A stretch of 64,000 bases of DNA from Epiperipatus broadwayi. Its lineage: Eukaryota; Onychophora; Udeonychophora; Euonychophora; Peripatidae. Within the stretch, counting starts at the first letter, position 1. Every line of letters begins with the position of its first letter. The stretch lies in assembly GCA_028023455.1 (NCBI GenBank), contig JAQFVV010012400.1:17045490-17109489 (forward strand). The letters run 5' to 3'. Shown one piece after another: positions 61,522 to 64,000 of the stretch. Below the pieces are notes generated by a model. It did not search any database and was not told the origin of the DNA. It worked only from the letters and a program-made list of their open reading frames with translations. The position numbers and the translations under genes were made by a program.

Positions 61522-62560
61522 TATTTTGTTTGTAGTTTGAAACAATTATAAAAACGTGCAATTTTTGACAGAAGTTTGGATAATATAATAATAAAACAAC
61601 ATTACTATACATCAGACTCCTCAACCTTTTTAAATAAGTGAGATCTTTTTTTAAAAAAAGTCTGACCTCACAATCTACTCATATACTGAAAGGAGAATGT
61701 TAGAATCTGATTTTAATATTTATTATTAACACATAAAATATATAATGAATAGAAACAAAATTTTAAAAAAATTTATTAATAAGAATCTGACATTGTGTTG
61801 ATTTAGTAATTTTTTTCAAAATTAGGATTATAAGAAGCAAAGATAATCATAAATAGGGATCAAAGTGTTTATTGTTTTAAGAACTTTTGATTTTATATAC
61901 TCAAATCTGAAAATATGGATTTTGCTAAATATAAATATCCAAAGCTAGGCATCATTTTTATGTGAAATATTTTTTCCTCATAATGTATGTAATTGGGAAA
62001 AAAAGAAACATCTACCAAAAAACATGCCACAATCTATCAGCTGATCATGATCAACTGGATAGAATGCTAGTCAACATTTTAAAAATTTGAATTAAAAATT
62101 TTATTTTTCTAAAAAAATGTTTAAAAACTGTTCTTCCAGCAATATATTATTGTTGGAATAAAAGTGTTATATCACTGAATGATAAATGGTCTAAATAAAT
62201 CATCATTAAATTTTGATAATTTAAATCTCTGGTTCCTAAATCTTTTTAAAGTAGTTTTAATTTCAGTAAAATGAAAAAAAAAAAAAATTATGTTTGTAAA
62301 AGCTTTTGAACTAAAATTAATAATTTTTCCATATTTCATAGTATGAAATTTGAAGAATAATACAGAGTTAAATTTGTTTAAAACATTAATTTAGATAGCT
62401 ATTTTATTTAAAATTAAAAATTGTTTTTTTTTACGATCATGTAAAAAATAAAAATACTTAATTCTAAATTATTAGAGAAAAAATATATAGTTAATAATAA
62501 ATTGGCTGACGCTTTTGACTGTGCCTCTACTCGCCTTTGTGAAAGTACTTAATATATGTA
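61522..62560. other. Filler with a possible hAT end
   Basis: CAGACTCCTCAACCTTT at 61613 looks like a hAT left end. No right partner or TSD was found. The rest is A+T-rich. Confidence 0.45.
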
Positions 62561-62570
62561 ATGAGAATAT

Positions 62571-63125
62571 TCAAATGAGTTCGTTGCCTTTTTTCGGGCT
62601 CGATCGTTCTCTTCGTTGTTGCTGGTTCTCTGCCATGAATGCCTCTTTTATTTTCCTCCTGTATGCTTGGTTCTGAGCATAAATAACGGGGTTAGCGGGG
62701 ATGATTGTGCCCTGATTGTTTAGCATGTTCAAAAAATGCAGAAGATGTACTGCCGCGTTGGGCCTGTTGAAGATGTATTGATGTTGAGCCAATCTGGTGT
62801 TAATTGTGGCTTTCGCTTCACCATATATGGCGTGGCATCCGGCAGGGGCAGAAATGGAGTACACCACATGTGGGGTGAGCGCTGGATCAATGTGTCTTTG
62901 GTTTTGACTCAACCTATTAGTGTTGGGTGGAGCTCTGAATATTTGCTGAATTTGTTGCTCAGGTTTTGCAAGTTGGATATTTTAGGGGATGTAGGGGGAC
63001 CGTTATTCTGAGGTAGATTGGTGCGAGGCAATTTATCATCTATTGTGCTGTTGAATTTCATGACTTTCCCCAATGGTTTTGTATTTAAATCCTGCTGCTA
63101 GGAGGTCTTTTAATATAATTGTTTA
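62571..63125 (-). pseudogene. Penelope-like element: GIY-YIG endonuclease domain
   Basis: The open minus-strand frame 62912-62571 reads TPHVVYSISAPAGCHAIYG and EAKATINTRLAQHQYIF, i.e. the GIY and YIG strands followed by the catalytic-arginine helix, then RRKIKEAFMAENQQQRR at the end. Upstream, in other frames (63125-62913), LLAAGFKYKTIGESHEIQQ and NIQLAKPEQQIQQIF look like the RT-to-endonuclease linker. The domain belongs at the C-terminus of Penelope-like polyproteins, which act at DNA to prime reverse transcription. Frameshifts in the linker make it a probable fossil, although the nuclease frame itself is open. Confidence 0.75.
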
Positions 63126-63589
63126 TATTTTCCTTCCTATGTGCTTCATATTTACACAAGTGATAGTTTCTAAACATAAATGCTTTGAGACCTAATTTTT
63201 TGTTATATGAGAGTTATTTAGAATTAGGAGGGAGGCACCTCATTTGGAATAATTAAACAATAATTTTTTTATCTATTTATTAGTGCCCCCTTCTTTAAAA
63301 AGAAATAATAGAAATATAGGTAACTACAAATATCACTTCCACCAAAAACCACCATAAAAATTATTTAATTATTGCCTTCCAGTTTTTCAGCACAAAAGGA
63401 ACACCAAACCACTTCTACTACTTTATTTTTCCTCCCTCCCCCCCTCCTCCAAATATTTACAACATAAACAAACCTAATTCCATAAACAAATAGTATATTT
63501 TTAGATTTTTGCATAAAGTGGGAGTTTGGCTCCAAATTGGTTAATCAATTAATTATAGATTACCTTAATTTTGGCTCATCCTACTAAAT
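63126..63589. other. Junction between two inverted PLE pieces
   Basis: A C-rich run at 63430-63450 and A+T-rich flanks. No coding was recognised. The endonuclease piece (minus) and the RT piece (plus) diverge from here. Confidence 0.45.
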
Positions 63590-64000
63590 TCATCTTTTCA
63601 ATTATCTCCAGAATTAAAACCTCAAATCTCTCAGCTCGGTTATGGCCATGATGGATGTGAAGGAATTATATGGATCAATCAATAGAAAAGCATCCTCCAA
63701 ATTATACCACGAAGAGTTGTTGCGAATATCTGTTCTAACGAGAGAATTAAATTCATTATGGCTTTCCTGACATGGCTGACTCCCATATCTTCACTCTTTT
63801 CGAAGATAAATGGTACACAATGCAAGATGGTTGGCCCATGGGCCTCCCTATCAGTGGCGTGTTATCCAGTATATACTTAAATAAATATGAGCAATCCATC
63901 ATTCCAAAATATTTCAACAATAACCCAGACTTCATATATATACGATATGTAGATGATATTTTCGTTATAGCATCTAAAAATAATATTTTAAATATACAAC
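63590..64000 (+). pseudogene. Penelope-like element: reverse transcriptase (runs off window)
   Basis: The plus strand reads MMDVKELYGSINRKAS (from about 63651), the DVKxLYxxI block of PLE RTs. A stop and frameshift lie at about 63760-63775. Then come TLFEDKWYTMQDGWPMGLPI, SSIYLNKYEQSIIPKYF and the catalytic YVDDIFVIA (YVDD at 63946-63957), up to the window edge. The AMGxPxS-type block is present as PMGLPISG. The thumb and endonuclease, if present, lie beyond 64000. It is opposite in strand to the neighbouring endonuclease piece, so they are two partial copies, not one gene. Confidence 0.85.

Noticed and set aside
60817-61624. Frames in the palindrome (plus 60817-61014, minus 61409-61624)
   Set aside because: Mirror-image translations of the inverted repeat arms; no protein is implied.

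Overview
The window is a very A+T-rich stretch of eukaryotic, almost certainly invertebrate animal, nuclear DNA. It has no bacterial-style gene packing and no operons. It holds short exon-like islands and a dense graveyard of transposable elements: piggyBac, hAT, mariner, Gypsy, RTE, a second non-LTR element, Penelope-like elements (PLE), a tRNA-derived SINE and solo LTRs. I cannot name the species.

Host gene: two minus-strand exons fit together in frame. Exon 1 (49204-49227, starting ATG, with a strong donor) and exon 2 (17954-18062) would encode the N-terminus of a protein kinase or pseudokinase, possibly STRAD-like. That implies an intron of about 31 kb filled with transposons. Exon 2 has a NAGNAG tandem acceptor. 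Later exons were not found in the window.

Layout: 1-1400 piggyBac fossil. 3.5-15.2 kb is one minus-strand Gypsy element (gag, protease, RT, RNase H, integrase) split by two huge (3.7-4.5 kb) LTR-like insertions of one family in opposite orientation. Each has TG...CA ends and a perfect 4-bp target-site duplication (TSD). One is itself split by a third LTR (7135-8756), the other by a hAT MITE and a SINE. 19.1-20.0 kb hAT fossil. 25.0-27.05 kb RTE LINE. 27.66-28.36 kb deleted hAT with a perfect 8-bp TSD. 33.9-35.0 kb possible LTR. 36.3 and 40.0 kb SINEs. 38.4-39.0 kb GIY-YIG remnant. 42.4-43.26 kb mariner. 50.4-53.7 kb LINE split by a foldback element. 55.2-55.96 kb LTR with polypurine tract and a 14-bp minisatellite. 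62.6-64.0 kb inverted PLE fragments (endonuclease on minus, RT on plus).

Most interesting: the window carries a set of hammerhead-ribozyme repeats. Three sequence groups have canonical or near-canonical type I hammerhead cores: group B at 54.1-55.0 kb (two direct copies) and 57.45-57.79 kb, with a remnant at 45.8 kb; group B2 at 2.7 and 47.1 kb; and palindromic group A at 23.1-23.7 and 60.8-61.5 kb. Their helix I arms differ between copies but stay base-paired (covariation). Three of the elements (54.1, 57.4 and 60.8 kb) are bounded by perfect 13-14 bp TSDs, which implies retrotransposition. They look like retrozymes or non-autonomous PLE derivatives. The autonomous partner could be a PLE such as the one at the right end, but that link is inference.
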